Assembly (NCBI GenBank): GCA_022315425.1
Contig: JAIUPT010000042.1
Coordinates: 1-64,000, forward strand
Source of the DNA: Pseudevernia furfuracea
Taxonomy: Eukaryota; Ascomycota; Lecanoromycetes; Lecanorales; Parmeliaceae
Direction of reading: 5' to 3'
Length of the DNA stretch: 64,000 bases
The position numbers and the translations under genes are program-made. Positions 11,090 through 22,700 of this stretch are shown one piece after another. Below the pieces are notes generated by a model. It was not told where the DNA came from. It saw nothing but the letters and a program-made list of their open reading frames with translations, and searched no databases. Every line of letters begins with the position of its first letter. The first letter of the stretch is position 1.

Positions 11090-12166
11090 ATGCGTAGCTC
11101 ATCAGAAATGAGTTATGTTCTCCGGACGTGTATAACCCTGATCCTTGCAGTCGCATCCAACGCGTCAGGGTTCATCAACCATCCGACCTCGATTACTGCG
11201 CCGCCAGCAGCAGCCACGGTAAAAGCTAGAGACGGTACAGACGGGATTGTGAACGGACCTTGTGCAGTCTCTGATCATTTTGTTCAAGTGAAACACGGGG
11301 TTACCTGCGAGGGCCTAGCAGATGCCAACGGTATCACCATGGACGAACTCTTGCTGATGAATCCGGATATCGACTTCGCCTGTAACAATCTTAAAGAAGG
11401 TCACAGTTACTGCGTGGGAGCGATGCAGAGCGAGACGCACACTGCCTCCAAAGTTTCCTGCACTGTGTAGTAAGTAAAGCTCGTTTCCCATAATGGCTTG
11501 ATCGCATTGGCTCGGACTAAGTCTGTAAACAGTGATTATGCCCAGATTTGCTCCTGTAACAACGGCAACTACTATGGAGTGATGCCCAACCCCTCGGATA
11601 CTGCTAGCCCATGTGCCTGGCCGCAAGGTGGATTACCCGCAACGTTACCATCACCTAGCATCATAGTAAGTCCACATTTTGAATGTGATGTCATGAATTG
11701 TCGTCGATATTGGCGTTGCCACACCGAACAAGCTGCTAACAATACTGTTCTTTGCACAGCCACCATCAACCCCTGTCCATTATGTAACCACCGTCGTCGT
11801 CCCATCAACCACTGTCACTGTTCCTCCTCCGTCAGCTGTGAGTATTCACTCTTCCTTAATCAAATTTTATGAGAATGATGATCAGACCACAAGTGTTCCG
11901 TCTCTGTTTCACACGAACGACATGCTGACAATGGTTTTTTCCTCCAGGTCTGGAACAACGTTTGCACCACCACCCCAGGAACCTGCCTCGCGGGACCTAC
12001 CGGCACCGACAGTGCTGCTTATACAAGTGGTTGCTGTAATGGCTGTGGAAAGGGGGGTAGCTGCGACCTTGAAGGCCCTCCTGCCGGCCCAATGACATAT
12101 GAATGCAACTGCAACTGGCGGCGGGCATTCAACGGCCTGATTGCGAACACTACCTTTGTAGGGTAG
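11090..12166 (+). CDS. Secreted LysM-domain protein with Cys-rich tail
   Basis: Four exons fit cleanly: 11090-11469, 11533-11665, 11760-11837 and 11948-12166, giving about 269 aa. The start at 11090 gives MRSSSEMSYVLRTCITLILA, a signal peptide with a good context. Upstream Met (11063) and downstream Met (11108) are possible alternatives. One LysM domain lies at about residues 65-110 (HFVQVKHGVTCEGLADANGI, then MNPDI and GHSYCV). LysM domains bind chitin or related N-acetylglucosamine polymers. Next come a Cys-containing region (YDYAQICSCNNGNYYG), a Pro/Thr linker, and a C-terminal region with eight Cys (CCNGCGKGGSC, ECNCNW). Intron 2 has a clear ctaac branch site. It is likely exported. An effector or wall role is inference from the family. 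Confidence 0.85.
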
Positions 12167-12652
12167 CGGTATCAAGGGTGGTGAGGATAACACAAGATAT
12201 CATTGCGGTGTCGAGACCTGCTCTGGGTTCGAGACTTTGATTGTTTCGAGCATGTGCCTTTGTTATTCGTGTTTCTTTTATTGTTATTGAAATTGTAGAC
12301 TTGTGTATCTCTGCACAAGAAATATAGATACACTATTCAAGTGAGAGATTGAAACGATGGTACTGGCCGTAATGTTATCCCTTAGATTGGCAGGGTCGAG
12401 ACTTCAGGGGTTCGGACCGAACATCAAGAAGCCCTTTCTTGTAGACCACCGCAACACAACAACAGGGACGCTCACGATAAAATGCTTAGTCTCGCAATTG
12501 TTCCTCTTCAGTAGTTCTACAACTTTTCAACAGAGAATCTTCAATTCAAATGTTGTCATTCAAAGTTATTCCGCTGATGTTCTGCCAAGACATTTTTGAC
12601 CCCAGGCGCCAATCTAAGGAATAAGACCCTCTGGGCCCTCGGGGATATTCTA

Positions 12653-13258
12653 TCACGAGGCTCCAATGCCTCCGTCCACCAATCCCCCATCTGCGAAAAC
12701 CGTCTTATTCGTCACTTCGAGCTCAAGCCCAGGCACAATAGGTCTTGCAACAGCGACATAGAACGTCTCTCCACCCTTAATGCCATGAACGCCACCCCAT
12801 TTGAGCAACGGATACCTCCCAAAAGGATCCGGCTTATCGACACAATTGTCGAGGATCCTTCTCGCACCCTGTGCGACATCTGCGTATCTAAATATCGCAG
12901 TATCGCGATCATTTTGGCAAGTGACTATGATTCTGCATGCCGCATCGGCTCCCAGTTGCCATCCGGCCGGGACTTTCATGGCCATGGCTCTAGGGTTCTT
13001 GCTGAATCGAAAGTACGTTGCGAAATCTGGTGTTCGGACGAGGACTTGGAGGGCTTCTCTGCAGGATTCGAGGTCGACGGGTAGGATTCCGGGGGTTTCT
13101 GCGCCTTCAGGAGTATAACAGTGGGCCAGGATGGCATTGGAACTTGAGTTGAACGTCACTAGCGAATCGAGATTTTTCGGAGTGGTGAGAGATGCGTTCG
13201 AATGAAGCGCGAGGAAGGGCAAAAGAGACGCAAAGACGAGGCGAAGTTTGGAACGCAT
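12653..13258 (-). CDS. Small secreted protein, unknown function
   Basis: A single exon of 201 aa. The start at 13258 is chosen because MRSKLRLVFASLLPFLALHSNA is a clear signal peptide; an open frame extends further upstream without one. The mature part has paired Cys (HCYTPEG, ESCREAL, AACRIIVTC, DNCVD) and the words PAGWQLGADAACRI and KWGGVHGIKGGETFYVAV. I recognise the style of a secreted ascomycete family, but I cannot name a domain or function. It is convergent with the LysM gene: the two 3' ends are about 490 bp apart. Export to the medium or wall is inferred from the signal peptide. Confidence 0.75.
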   Translation of the reverse strand: MRSKLRLVFASLLPFLALHSNASLTTPKNLDSLVTFNSSSNAILAHCYTPEGAETPGILPVDLESCREALQVLVRTPDFATYFRFSKNPRAMAMKVPAGWQLGADAACRIIVTCQNDRDTAIFRYADVAQGARRILDNCVDKPDPFGRYPLLKWGGVHGIKGGETFYVAVARPIVPGLELEVTNKTVFADGGLVDGGIGAS

Positions 13259-13914
13259 TGAGAATATGATTTCCCGGGCCCTTGCACCTGACATGAGACG
13301 CCAGTATTTGGAAAGTGTGCTCTTGGTTGAGAATGGGTTCGAAATGGCTGAGTCCAACATCCCCACTCTAGTCGCCCACTTAGACCGCGCATAAAGCGCG
13401 TGTTTCTAAGACCTGCAAGCGCAACTGACAGACAGCAAGTGAACTCCAGTCGCTTGTCGCAACGTGGGTCATCACGCCAGCGGCCATCACAAATAAGGGA
13501 TCCGTTTCTTCTCTGGGTCCTCAACCTCACAAGCATTGCAAGGGTACCACAGTATTCAAATCGGTTCCCCACGGCGCCTACAGGACTAGGTCCAACCTAT
13601 CCAGAATTCTGCAAAGTACGAACTCGCATCCTCTAAGCTCTTTCTTGGGCAAAGAGACTCAATGGGTCAATGGTGAGACTTCGATGTGATATGTTATTCG
13701 TACAACGGCGGCTCGACTTGTAGACCCAAAAAGGCATGTAATTGCGTTGTAGCTGCGCGTAGGGAAGCGATCAATCAGGCGCAGAGCACTGACGGGCAGG
13801 CCGGAGATTCACTGTGAGTCACACTTGCAGCGCCAAGCCAGCGCTGAATTGCACGGCCGATGCTGAGCAGCCAACCCTGAAGTTGGATTTCTTGGGGTAT
13901 AGAAAAACCCGAAT

Positions 13915-15057
13915 TCAAGCCATGGAATTTCCTTGGCTCTGAGGAGCTCGTGCAGCAGGTTCATACATCGAGCTGCTGGAACTGACAACATCCTTCACGG
14001 AGTCTCCAGCGACAGAAGCATGGCCGGCGCTTCCGCTCCTGACAGAGCCTCCAGCACTCATATACACTTTCGCAGAGTCCGAGATGACGAGAGAGCGCTG
14101 CCTATAAGGACCGCGATTTTTGCCATCATTGCGTTCGTTTGTGGGGTTAAATAAGGCAGTGAGGCTAGGAAGACAGGAGACAATCACCGCAACGGCTGAC
14201 TCGAGGTTGGTCCAAAGAGCGGTGGAGCCTTTAACTCCGCCCTTTGTATCTGTCTCAACGGCGCGCAAGATGTCGAATGCAACTGTGATGAAGGCGCAGC
14301 AGAAGACACCAGCTAGACCGACTTTTACCGGTGTCCGCATCTGGAGGCCTTTGAGCATCGCTAGTGGTAACGCCATGACTATGAAACACTTAGTATGCAA
14401 ACGCTAGTAAGACGACCCAAAGCCAAAGTGCTTACTAGCCAGGTCCGAAAAGACATTAATAGCGCAGCTATAGATGACAAATACCTTCTGTCGACGCACC
14501 ATTGATGGAGCGAGGCAACTCTCTAGCTTTTGTCAGTCATGCTAAGGACAATTTGAGTAGCGTATTAATGAAGTAGACATACCAACGTGTCCCAGAGCTG
14601 ATGGACTACCGCATTCGGTGAGGGAGCCGGCAATCAAGATCCAAAAGGTAAGAACGACTATTCCAAGAACAATCCACCATGCTGTGATAAACTTCTGGGA
14701 TATCTGGAAGATACGATAGTAGAGCAGCAAGAAGGACAACTTGATTGCATAGACGCAACACCACGTGGTTACGATGCCGGCAACGTTAAGACGCACGAAC
14801 AGCAAGTGTTCCGCTTGGTAGTGGCCAACGTCTCCTGCTTCATAAATTGAGGCTCGATAGATCATGGAAGCCGCCCCAGACACAATCGAGACCTGTACGA
14901 CCAGGAGTAGAAGTCCCAGCAGATGCGCTGCATCGTCCCAGGAGAGCCTTCTGATAATCTTGCACCGGATCCAGAACCGGCTTGCTGTAAGCAGTATGGC
15001 TAGGCCGGTGAAAACCCATGAGACTGCGATTAGAACTTGAAAGGATATTGCTGGCAT
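13915..15057 (-). CDS. PTH11-like integral membrane protein (fungal rhodopsin domain)
   Basis: Three exons on the minus strand, 15057-14583, 14522-14436 and 14378-13915, give about 341 aa with matching phases. Residues 1-150 contain hydrophobic helices (FQVLIAVSWVFTGLAILLTA, HLLGLLLLVVQVSIVSG, YAIKLSFLLLYYRIF, WWIVLGIVVLTFWILIAG). These are followed by the family features SLTECG, VFVIYSCAINVFSDL and IMALPLAMLKGLQMRTPVKV. Two more helices and FDILRAVET, SAVAVIVSCLPSLTALF come after. The tail is hydrophilic and Ser-rich. This is the layout of fungal-rhodopsin/PTH11-related proteins, which sit in the plasma membrane and include surface-sensing receptors. The N-terminal CFEM domain of true Pth11 is absent. 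The first acceptor (14523) was chosen by frame and conserved words. Confidence 0.85.
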
Positions 15058-16020
15058 TTTGATAGGGTAGCCACAAGCTCTTGAAAGTCGTGATTAGGAT
15101 CAAGCTTCAAGCTTGACAAAGCTGCAAGAGGAACAACAAAGAAACAAGCTATTCCGGCATTCCAAATATCGGGAGCAAGAAGGAATCGATGCGGAGGTCA
15201 AAGCCTTTCATATTGAGAGAGGTTGTCTCCATTTGAGAGGCTCCCTGTGAAATAGGTTGCAGGATGACAACGAAATCTGTAGGAGAGGCTCAGCCGCGGC
15301 TCAGAGCACGTTGTGTCAGCGCTACGATTGAAGTCTATTGAGACAAGATTCTGCCGGATAGCGATTTAACAGCTCACAAGTTAGACTTGGCCATGCAGTC
15401 TCGGCGAATAGCGATTGAGCATGAGCTCAGCTGCAGACTACGGAGCGAGTAGAGATAAGGCTTCCGTGGGATGAATAAGCGGTGTACGTAAGGCCGGAAT
15501 CTCTCCGAGACAGCACAAACTGACTACTTCGTAAGCGGTTTTATTAGTAGCACGACCTAGTAAGTAGTACATTCATAGGGTGAGACGATGGCAGGATGCG
15601 GTGTATGATTCCTTCGACGGCGCCATGGCTGAGTCGTAGAGTTGTGTGGCGAAGTTTTTTTGGCGGTAGAAGGCTAAGTAGGCTAAGGCCAGGTCAGTTA
15701 GTTAGTAATCATAGGGCTGAAGGTCGTAAGCGCTAAAACGAGAGGGAACAATATAGTGCAACCTAAGGTATCAATGAGCGCCATCGATGGTACGTCTTTT
15801 AGTGTGCAGCTGATGCAATAATTCTCCTAAGATCATGATCCGATAGTAGTGACTAGACATTTTCAGCTCTGCGTGATTCTTTAATTTCGAGACACAATCT
15901 ATTTTTGCGACGAACATGAAGTATGCTGCCTTTCTAACACCAATTGGCTGAACGGTTTGGAGTGGGATAAACCTTCACTAGCTCTAAATGCCAAGGCTTT
16001 GGAAAATTGAGGATAGGTAG
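15058..16020. other. Spacer without recognisable genes
   Basis: No open frame with motifs is seen on either strand. It probably holds the promoter of the receptor gene, which is transcribed leftward. Confidence 0.5.
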
Positions 16021-16042
16021 TTATCCTCCAGTGAGTCCCTTT

Positions 16043-16635
16043 CAGATTCATGCGGTACACTTCGTGGCACTTTGAATCTCGCTCGTGGTTTTTTCAATCT
16101 GGCGCAGATAGGTTGCAAGGTTGAGTATCGGACTTTTACCGCCCGAGATTGTGTGCATTATAATGCCATAATCCTTAAGTCAAAGTCGCGAGGCCACGAG
16201 GATACTTGGGACAAGGTGTTCAAACAGGAACGCTTTTCAATCATGATCCCCGCTAGTGGAATCGAATACGATCCGCACGATGAAATACTGAGCAGGTAAA
16301 ATTGTCCATGCCTATCTCTTCAGTCTACTACGGAGACCTCCGAAAGTGGACCCTTTGACAATTCGCAGGCGATGAATTTTGATCTACCTTCGGATGACAA
16401 GGATGGACGGTACCAGGATAGCGCGAGATATCGCTTGATAGACGGAGATGTTATAAGAAACATTAGTCCAGACTCGTTTCCGAACGCCGGCATAAAGACA
16501 CTTCACAGCAGAACTGGAGGCTTTCCCCAGAAATTGAAACGAAGACATTCAAGCAGCGCAAGCGACGATATTTTAGGACCGAGGAAAAGATTTCGTGGCG
16601 GAAATGAAAAGGATTCACCGGAGAGAGTCTCATGA
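16043..16635 (+). CDS. Unknown basic protein, partial model
   Basis: Two exons are joined by a 51-nt intron at 16296-16346 that keeps the frame (SRS-type junction: ILS-SGPFDNSQ). The first exon is open back to about 16021 but has no ATG in frame. It is probably preceded by another exon whose intron ends in cctttcag at 16045. The visible part is about 180 aa. It contains CGTLRGTLNLARGFFNLAQ, CKVEYRTFTARDCVHYNA and a basic C-terminal stretch (KLKRRHSSSASDDILGPRKR) that could be a nuclear localisation signal. No domain is recognised. The gene is supported by splice agreement and amino-acid composition only. Confidence 0.4.
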
Positions 16636-16774
16636 ATGTAATGAAGCCATATTATTTGTAAAACATATATCCTCCTATCGACGTTCCCAATTACCCACGC
16701 GTAACAGCAGTAACAATTCCTTGTGTCATCTGAAGTCTTGATATTGCAGCTCTAGCCCGACGCATGCTCTGCTA

Positions 16775-17140
16775 TCATCTCACCTGCTCTGCCTGCGTCG
16801 CCTTCTTGGAGTATTTAGCAACATCGCGTCTAATGTTGACAATTTGCTTATCACTGGCACCTAGCTGATTCTCTTCATAGACATCGAGCCACTGAACATA
16901 TGTCTTGCTTTTATGTTTTTCTAGCCAGCTAAATATCCGCTGCACGTCCTGAGCAAGAATACCTCTGTATTTTTCCGGCGTTTTCTGGCCAAGTGCATTT
17001 GCCACAACCGGGGCTCCTTCTTTCCACTTGCCCAGCAGTGGGACAATCAGCATTTCCAGCGAGTCTCCGTCTTCCCACAGCCCCCACTGAGCAACAGGAT
17101 CAACTTTGAAAGATATCTCTAGCGTTTGCGTATGTTTCAA
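16775..17140 (-). CDS. Unknown protein, possibly an exon of a larger gene
   Basis: An open frame of 121 aa with normal composition (WGLWEDGDSLEMLIVPLLGK, GQKTPEKYRGILAQDVQRIF, KSKTYVQWLDVYEENQLG). It reads like a real soluble helical protein with a Lys/Gln-rich end, but no family is recognised. It is convergent with the preceding unknown gene, ending about 140 bp from it. An upstream open frame at 17100-17444 on the same strand overlaps its start and may be a further exon. Confidence 0.35.
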   Translation of the reverse strand: MKHTQTLEISFKVDPVAQWGLWEDGDSLEMLIVPLLGKWKEGAPVVANALGQKTPEKYRGILAQDVQRIFSWLEKHKSKTYVQWLDVYEENQLGASDKQIVNIRRDVAKYSKKATQAEQVR

Positions 17141-17444
17141 CTAGGCTATTTGATGGAAGATGTGTCACCACTGGGGTTTTTTGAGAGAACTGGGTTGACA
17201 GGAGGACATGGGAGGAATAAAAGGCTTCGTTGCCTGATACCAAAGCAGAAGGTTGAAGACATGCGTCTGGAGGTAAGACACCGATGAATACACTTAATGT
17301 TGAACCCTGCCTCCGTCTTCGAGACAGTCTCAGAGCCTGTAGGTTTACCCTGGGGTTTGAGAGTACTGTGTGCTCATGAACGAAAGGCAAGGGTGACGAG
17401 CTTCCCGAGTTTCCGATTGTGAGTACTTTGACGCAAATATACAC

Positions 17445-19720
17445 CCCTCATGGTGATTTTTGTCAGGTATCATCATACCTGTTCAATATCTGCTAAGGAT
17501 TCCGATGTTTTCCACGTCCGTTGCGAACGAGGTGGGAGGGTACTCGTTTCATATTTTAAGTCCCACAAATATACATGGGGCTTGAAATTACCTTCGCTAT
17601 GCTAGGCTAAGCTTTCATGCTCCCGTAAGACTGGCATTCTTCGCAGTTGGCGAACCAAGGACAATGGGGCAAGATACCTCGCGACGCTAATGCTCAATGC
17701 ACACACTGTAAAGTTATGGGTGCTAAGGATCGCAGACCAGCACTGCCAAAGCTCCCAAGAAAGAGAATTCCAAGAAATATCACAGCGCTAACACAAAGAG
17801 GTCAAATTGTAACCCTGCTGGCGCTAAGAATTGCCATTCCATGACCGCAGCAGTGGTAGCAGATTCACCATACTGGACGAGAAACGGCAGAATTTGTGCG
17901 TAGGTATTGAGTCATTGATGTATAACCAGTTCTGAACCGCTCTCTTGATGCCTTGGATTCGCTATGACTCTTTGTTTCGAGTGTACGGCGAAGTGCGCCA
18001 TCTGGGCATTTTTGAGTATTCTATAACTCACAGGGTAAGAGTTACACGCGGGAGAACAAGCAGTCGGATTAAAGTAACACAATAATGTTGCAGATCTTCC
18101 CGGTCCAGTCTCGGTGCTGGGAATCCTCGCGGCCCATTCTCACTGCCGCAGATCTTTCCATCCAAGCCGAAGCTACGCATCTCCTTCTTCCTTGCCAAAC
18201 GGGCTTTGACGTGCATCATAGAGACCTGCAGATCACCAGGAGGTCAAAAATCCTCCCGGTTAGGCCTACTTCCGGTGACTCCGTTGACGCATTATGCGGA
18301 TATGTGTTAAAAGGCGGAAATGGGAGGGTAAGAATGTTTCCATCACAGAAAGATTATAAATCTTCCGGTCTCGCGTTCTTAGCGCTTACTTTTGATCCCG
18401 ACTATTCAATTATCTGGAAAGCCTGGCAAAGCCGAACAGACGCTAATTCTGAGCACCCCGACCCCCCCTCCTTCTCTTTCCCCCTCCCTTCCGACCGGAT
18501 GGTCAGTCATGTACAGCCGAAGTTTCAGTGGAATTGGAACCTCGGTGGAATTTGCATGACCGTGCATCTCCGAAACTTGGCGAAGAAATCTGGCTCCGGA
18601 ATCAAGTTTCGGACGTCCCTTTTGTTTTATCCTTCTCAGCGTTTCCAGGAAACCCCACCCAGCGATGCTCCGATCTTGAACATTTGCGACCCACTAAATC
18701 GTTTCATTGTAACTGCAACCTTTGCAGCTTATATGCAATTGATCATTTGCTCCCGTGTCTACAAGGTAACGATATACTTTTGCAAAATTTCCACACCAGC
18801 TGCTTGCAACACGTCTTTCAATCGCCCAAAGAGTCCTTTCTTCCCTTGAGAAAACACCTGGTGCTGTCTTTTATTGAGTTTGATATAATCTGGTCATGGG
18901 AGAGCCATGAAGTAGGAGCCGGTCGAGTTCGTAATGCGGATCCATATGGCACTGGCATCCTAGTGAGTTAAATCTGCAGAAAAGAATCAATGCCGAAACA
19001 AGTTGTCAGACGGGTACTGTTGACTATGTTGACTATGTTTACTATAGTCCCAGATATTCAGAAGGGGACTTATAAGACAAAGCTTTACCCCGGAGTGAAA
19101 AGGATTGAGATCTTTCGCTCACCGCATTTGTTTTTGAGTTTCCACTCTGCTTCGCTTTCCGCATATCGCATCTGATATCTATCGAAGCAAGTGGGCGACA
19201 AGGTCCTAAACATCTCAGGGATGCAACATACGATTCATCTTTCTATTCTATCAAATTTCATTCTAGATAACGTTCGGAGTATTTGCGCATTCCGCTAAGC
19301 GCCAACTATTTTTGCTCATTGCTCATACTACTTGATATCGTCATGGAATCATCTCGGGATCTTACCTGATAAGCTGATACACTACTCGTACTCGTCGTAT
19401 ATTATCAGCGTGTTGAATAACAGGCCATCAGGCCGTCTAGATAATGCTCTAAGGAGGTAAGAATACATGGAGTGTGAAACCCATCAAGTGTGTGCCGTTG
19501 CCAAGCCGCTAGTAGATAGGGCTGATTGCCACTATCTTCAACACAGCGCCCATGGAGCTTAGGGCTAGGGTTAGAAAAGCCTACCCTATCAGATGCCAAT
19601 CATCCGAGGATCCCACCTACACGATAAAAACAAATCCCAGTCTCCCTCTAAATGCTGGCAAAGCCGCCGTGGCCTTGTTGTAAGACCTCACCTACAAGCC
19701 AATATTATAATATTTTCGCC
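17445..19720. other. 2.3-kb spacer upstream of the polyketide synthase
   Basis: A 254-codon frame at 18085-18849 and its neighbours show no domain and no family-like composition, so I do not call a gene. This stretch would hold the PKS promoter. A tandem tgactatgt triplet lies near 19020. No regulator gene was recognised here. Confidence 0.45.
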
Positions 19721-22700
19721 ATGCCCACAATGTCTCGAGACTCTGAGAAAGACGTTGCCATTATCGGCATGTCGTGTCGTGTAGCCGGTGCCAACTCTCC
19801 TTCCGAGTTGTGGGATCTTCTGGCTTCCTCAAGAGACGTACAAAGCAACATCACTCGCTTCAACAGCGATGGCTTCTACCATCCGGACGGCGGTCCACGC
19901 AAAGGCCTCACCAATGTAAAAAAAGCCTACATGCTTGACGACAGCCTCATCGACAAATTTGACAACGCTTTCTTCTACATTACACCCCTCGAAGCTGTTG
20001 CAATGGACCCTCAACAGCGCATGCTGCTGGAAATTGCTTACGAAGCTATCGAGAGCGCTGGAATACCTCTAGATGATTTTGCTGGCTCGGACACTGCAGT
20101 TTTTGCAGGTCTGTATAGGAGACAGGGACAGTACCAACAGTCGCTAACAGTCTGCGTAAGGAATGGAAGGCTGCGAATACCATTCAATCGCTGCCCGCGA
20201 TGTCGATTCCACTCCTCAATACCTAGCTACGGGTACCCCAGTCTGCATGGCGGCCAATCGAATCAGCTATTTCTTCGATCTCTCTGGTCCTAGTATGTCC
20301 GTCGACACCGCATGTTCATCTGCAATGGCAGCGTTACACCAGGCCGTGCGCACCTTACAGCATGGCGACTCGAAAATGGCCATTGTTTGCGGCGCCAAGC
20401 TCATTCTCAGCCCGGACATGTTCATGCCTTCTTCAGAGCTAGGTTTTCTCAGCCCGACGGGCAGATGTCATACCTTTGACGCTACAGCTGACGGCTATGG
20501 TCGAGGAGAGGGAGTCATAGCGCTCCTTTTGAAGCCCTTGAAAGAAGCGATCGCGGACCGAGATCCGATCCGTGCTGTCATCAAGGGGACACGATTGAAT
20601 CAAGACGGCAAGACACAAGGAATCACCTTGCCATCAGCTGACGCTCAGAAACGCAACATGCAAGCGCTCTATCAGGATCTATGCATCCCTCCAGCCGAAA
20701 TTCAATATTTCGAGGCTCACGTAAGTCAGTATTGATCCATGGCCCACTCTTACACCTGACTCGTTCTAGGGCACCGGAACAGTGGCGGGTGACCCTCTGG
20801 AGTTCTCGGCCATCAGCTCGGTATATGGACAATCTCGCGGATCTGTCGATCCTCTAGTGGTAGGCTCAGTCAAGAGCAGTATAGGACACCTCGAAGCATG
20901 CTCGGCCCTTGGATCAATTATGAAAGTCGCTCAGTGTCTTGAAAGAGCCCAGATACCGCCTCAGATGAATTTCAGAGTTCCCAATCCGAACATCAATTTC
21001 CAGAATATCAGAATACCAAGTAAAATGGCCTCTTGGCCAACACCGGATGATGGAATTCGAAGAGCAGCCGTCAACACCTTCGGAGCAGGGGGCACGAATG
21101 GCCATGCTGTTCTAGAGGCATATTCAAGAGGACTACCACGAGCTCCGGCTCTCGAGAAGAGACCATACCTGTTCAAAATCTCCGCCGCGGATGATTTTTC
21201 TCTCAAGCAGACTTCGTTGAGGTTTGCAGATTACGTGGAAGTCTCTAAGCCAGTACTTCGAGACCTAGCACACACCATGCTGGGCTGCAGGTCGACACTT
21301 AGAAAATCGATTTTCTTCGCGGAAAGCAGTCATGAAGGAGTCGTTGCAGCATTGCGTGCTGATGATCACAATGTTCATACGAAGCCCAATGGAGCCAATA
21401 AAGGGCTCATCTTCTTGTTCACGGGTCAAGGTGCTCAATGGGCACAAATGGGGATGTCCCTAATGGAACACTGTCCCCTGTTCGGAGCCGTGCTACATGA
21501 ATGTGACCGCGTACTATCAGAGCTACCTGATCCTCCGGCTTGGACACTAATAGGTGAGCTCTCCAATGCCAAGGAAACCTCAAACGTCTACAAAGCGGAG
21601 TTTTCGCAGCCGCTCTGCACCGCGCTTCAGCTGGGTCTTGTGGCAGTGCTAGAATCTTGGGGAGTGACTCCAGATGCGGTGGTCGGGCATTCTTCTGGAG
21701 AAATCTGTGCAGCATATGCTGCGGGTATACTTTCGTTGCGAGATGCGATGGCAGTCTCTTACTATCGCGGTCTTGTATTGGGCTGCTGCTCGCCTCAAAG
21801 GCCCAAAGGCTCCATGTGCGCTGTTGGGCTCAACGAAGATGATGCGAAGGCTCTGATCGAAAGTTTTGTAGGTCGTGTTCAGATTGCAGCAGTCAATTCG
21901 CCAAGTAGTTGTACGCTTTCGGGGGACGTTGATGCAATTCGAGAAATAGTGAAGCAGCTAAATAAGGAGAATCGATTTTGCCGAGAGTTGAAGGTTGATC
22001 AAGGTTTGAGCTGATTCTTCTTCACTTCTATATATACTGACGCTCTCGATAGCCTACCACTCGCATCATATGTTCCCGTTGGCTCCAAAATATGGTGATA
22101 AGCTCGTACAAGCTAAGGTAGTACCTCTACGCGAAAACGCAAAATGCGGCATGTACTCCTCCGTTCACGGTTGCAGAATGGATGTCTCGAAATACACTCC
22201 ATCTTACTGGAAGCAGAACATGATATCAACAGTCAATTTCTGTGCCGCATTGGAAGGGTGCATGAATGATCACCCAAACGCAGCCTCGATTATTGAGATT
22301 GGGCCTCACTCAGCATTGAAGGGGCCAGCGCAAGAGATTCTCCACGCCCTGGGCAGATCTCATGTAGGCTACTTGCCCACTTGTATGCGTGGCCAGAAGG
22401 ACTTTGAGACTCTTCTTTCCAGCGCTGGAGTAATGATTGGAATTGGTCTAACCCTCCAGATTTCCAACATCAATGCTCGAGAGATCGTCGACGGTCTTCA
22501 GTGTTTTCATGAGCCCGGTAACATCCTGACTGATCTTCCAAGTTACCAGTGGAATCACTCGCAAGGTTTCTGGGCAGAATCGAGGGTCAGTCGTAATGTA
22601 CGATTTCGAAAATTTCCGCGACATCAACTACTGGGTTCTCGCTATGTAGACGACATTCCAAAACGTCCGAGTTGGCGGAATCGGCTTATGCTGAAAGAGA

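Noticed and set aside
18085..18849. 254-codon frame upstream of the PKS
   Set aside because: Unusual composition, no domain, overlapped by another long frame on the same strand; no cluster regulator motif such as a zinc cluster was found.
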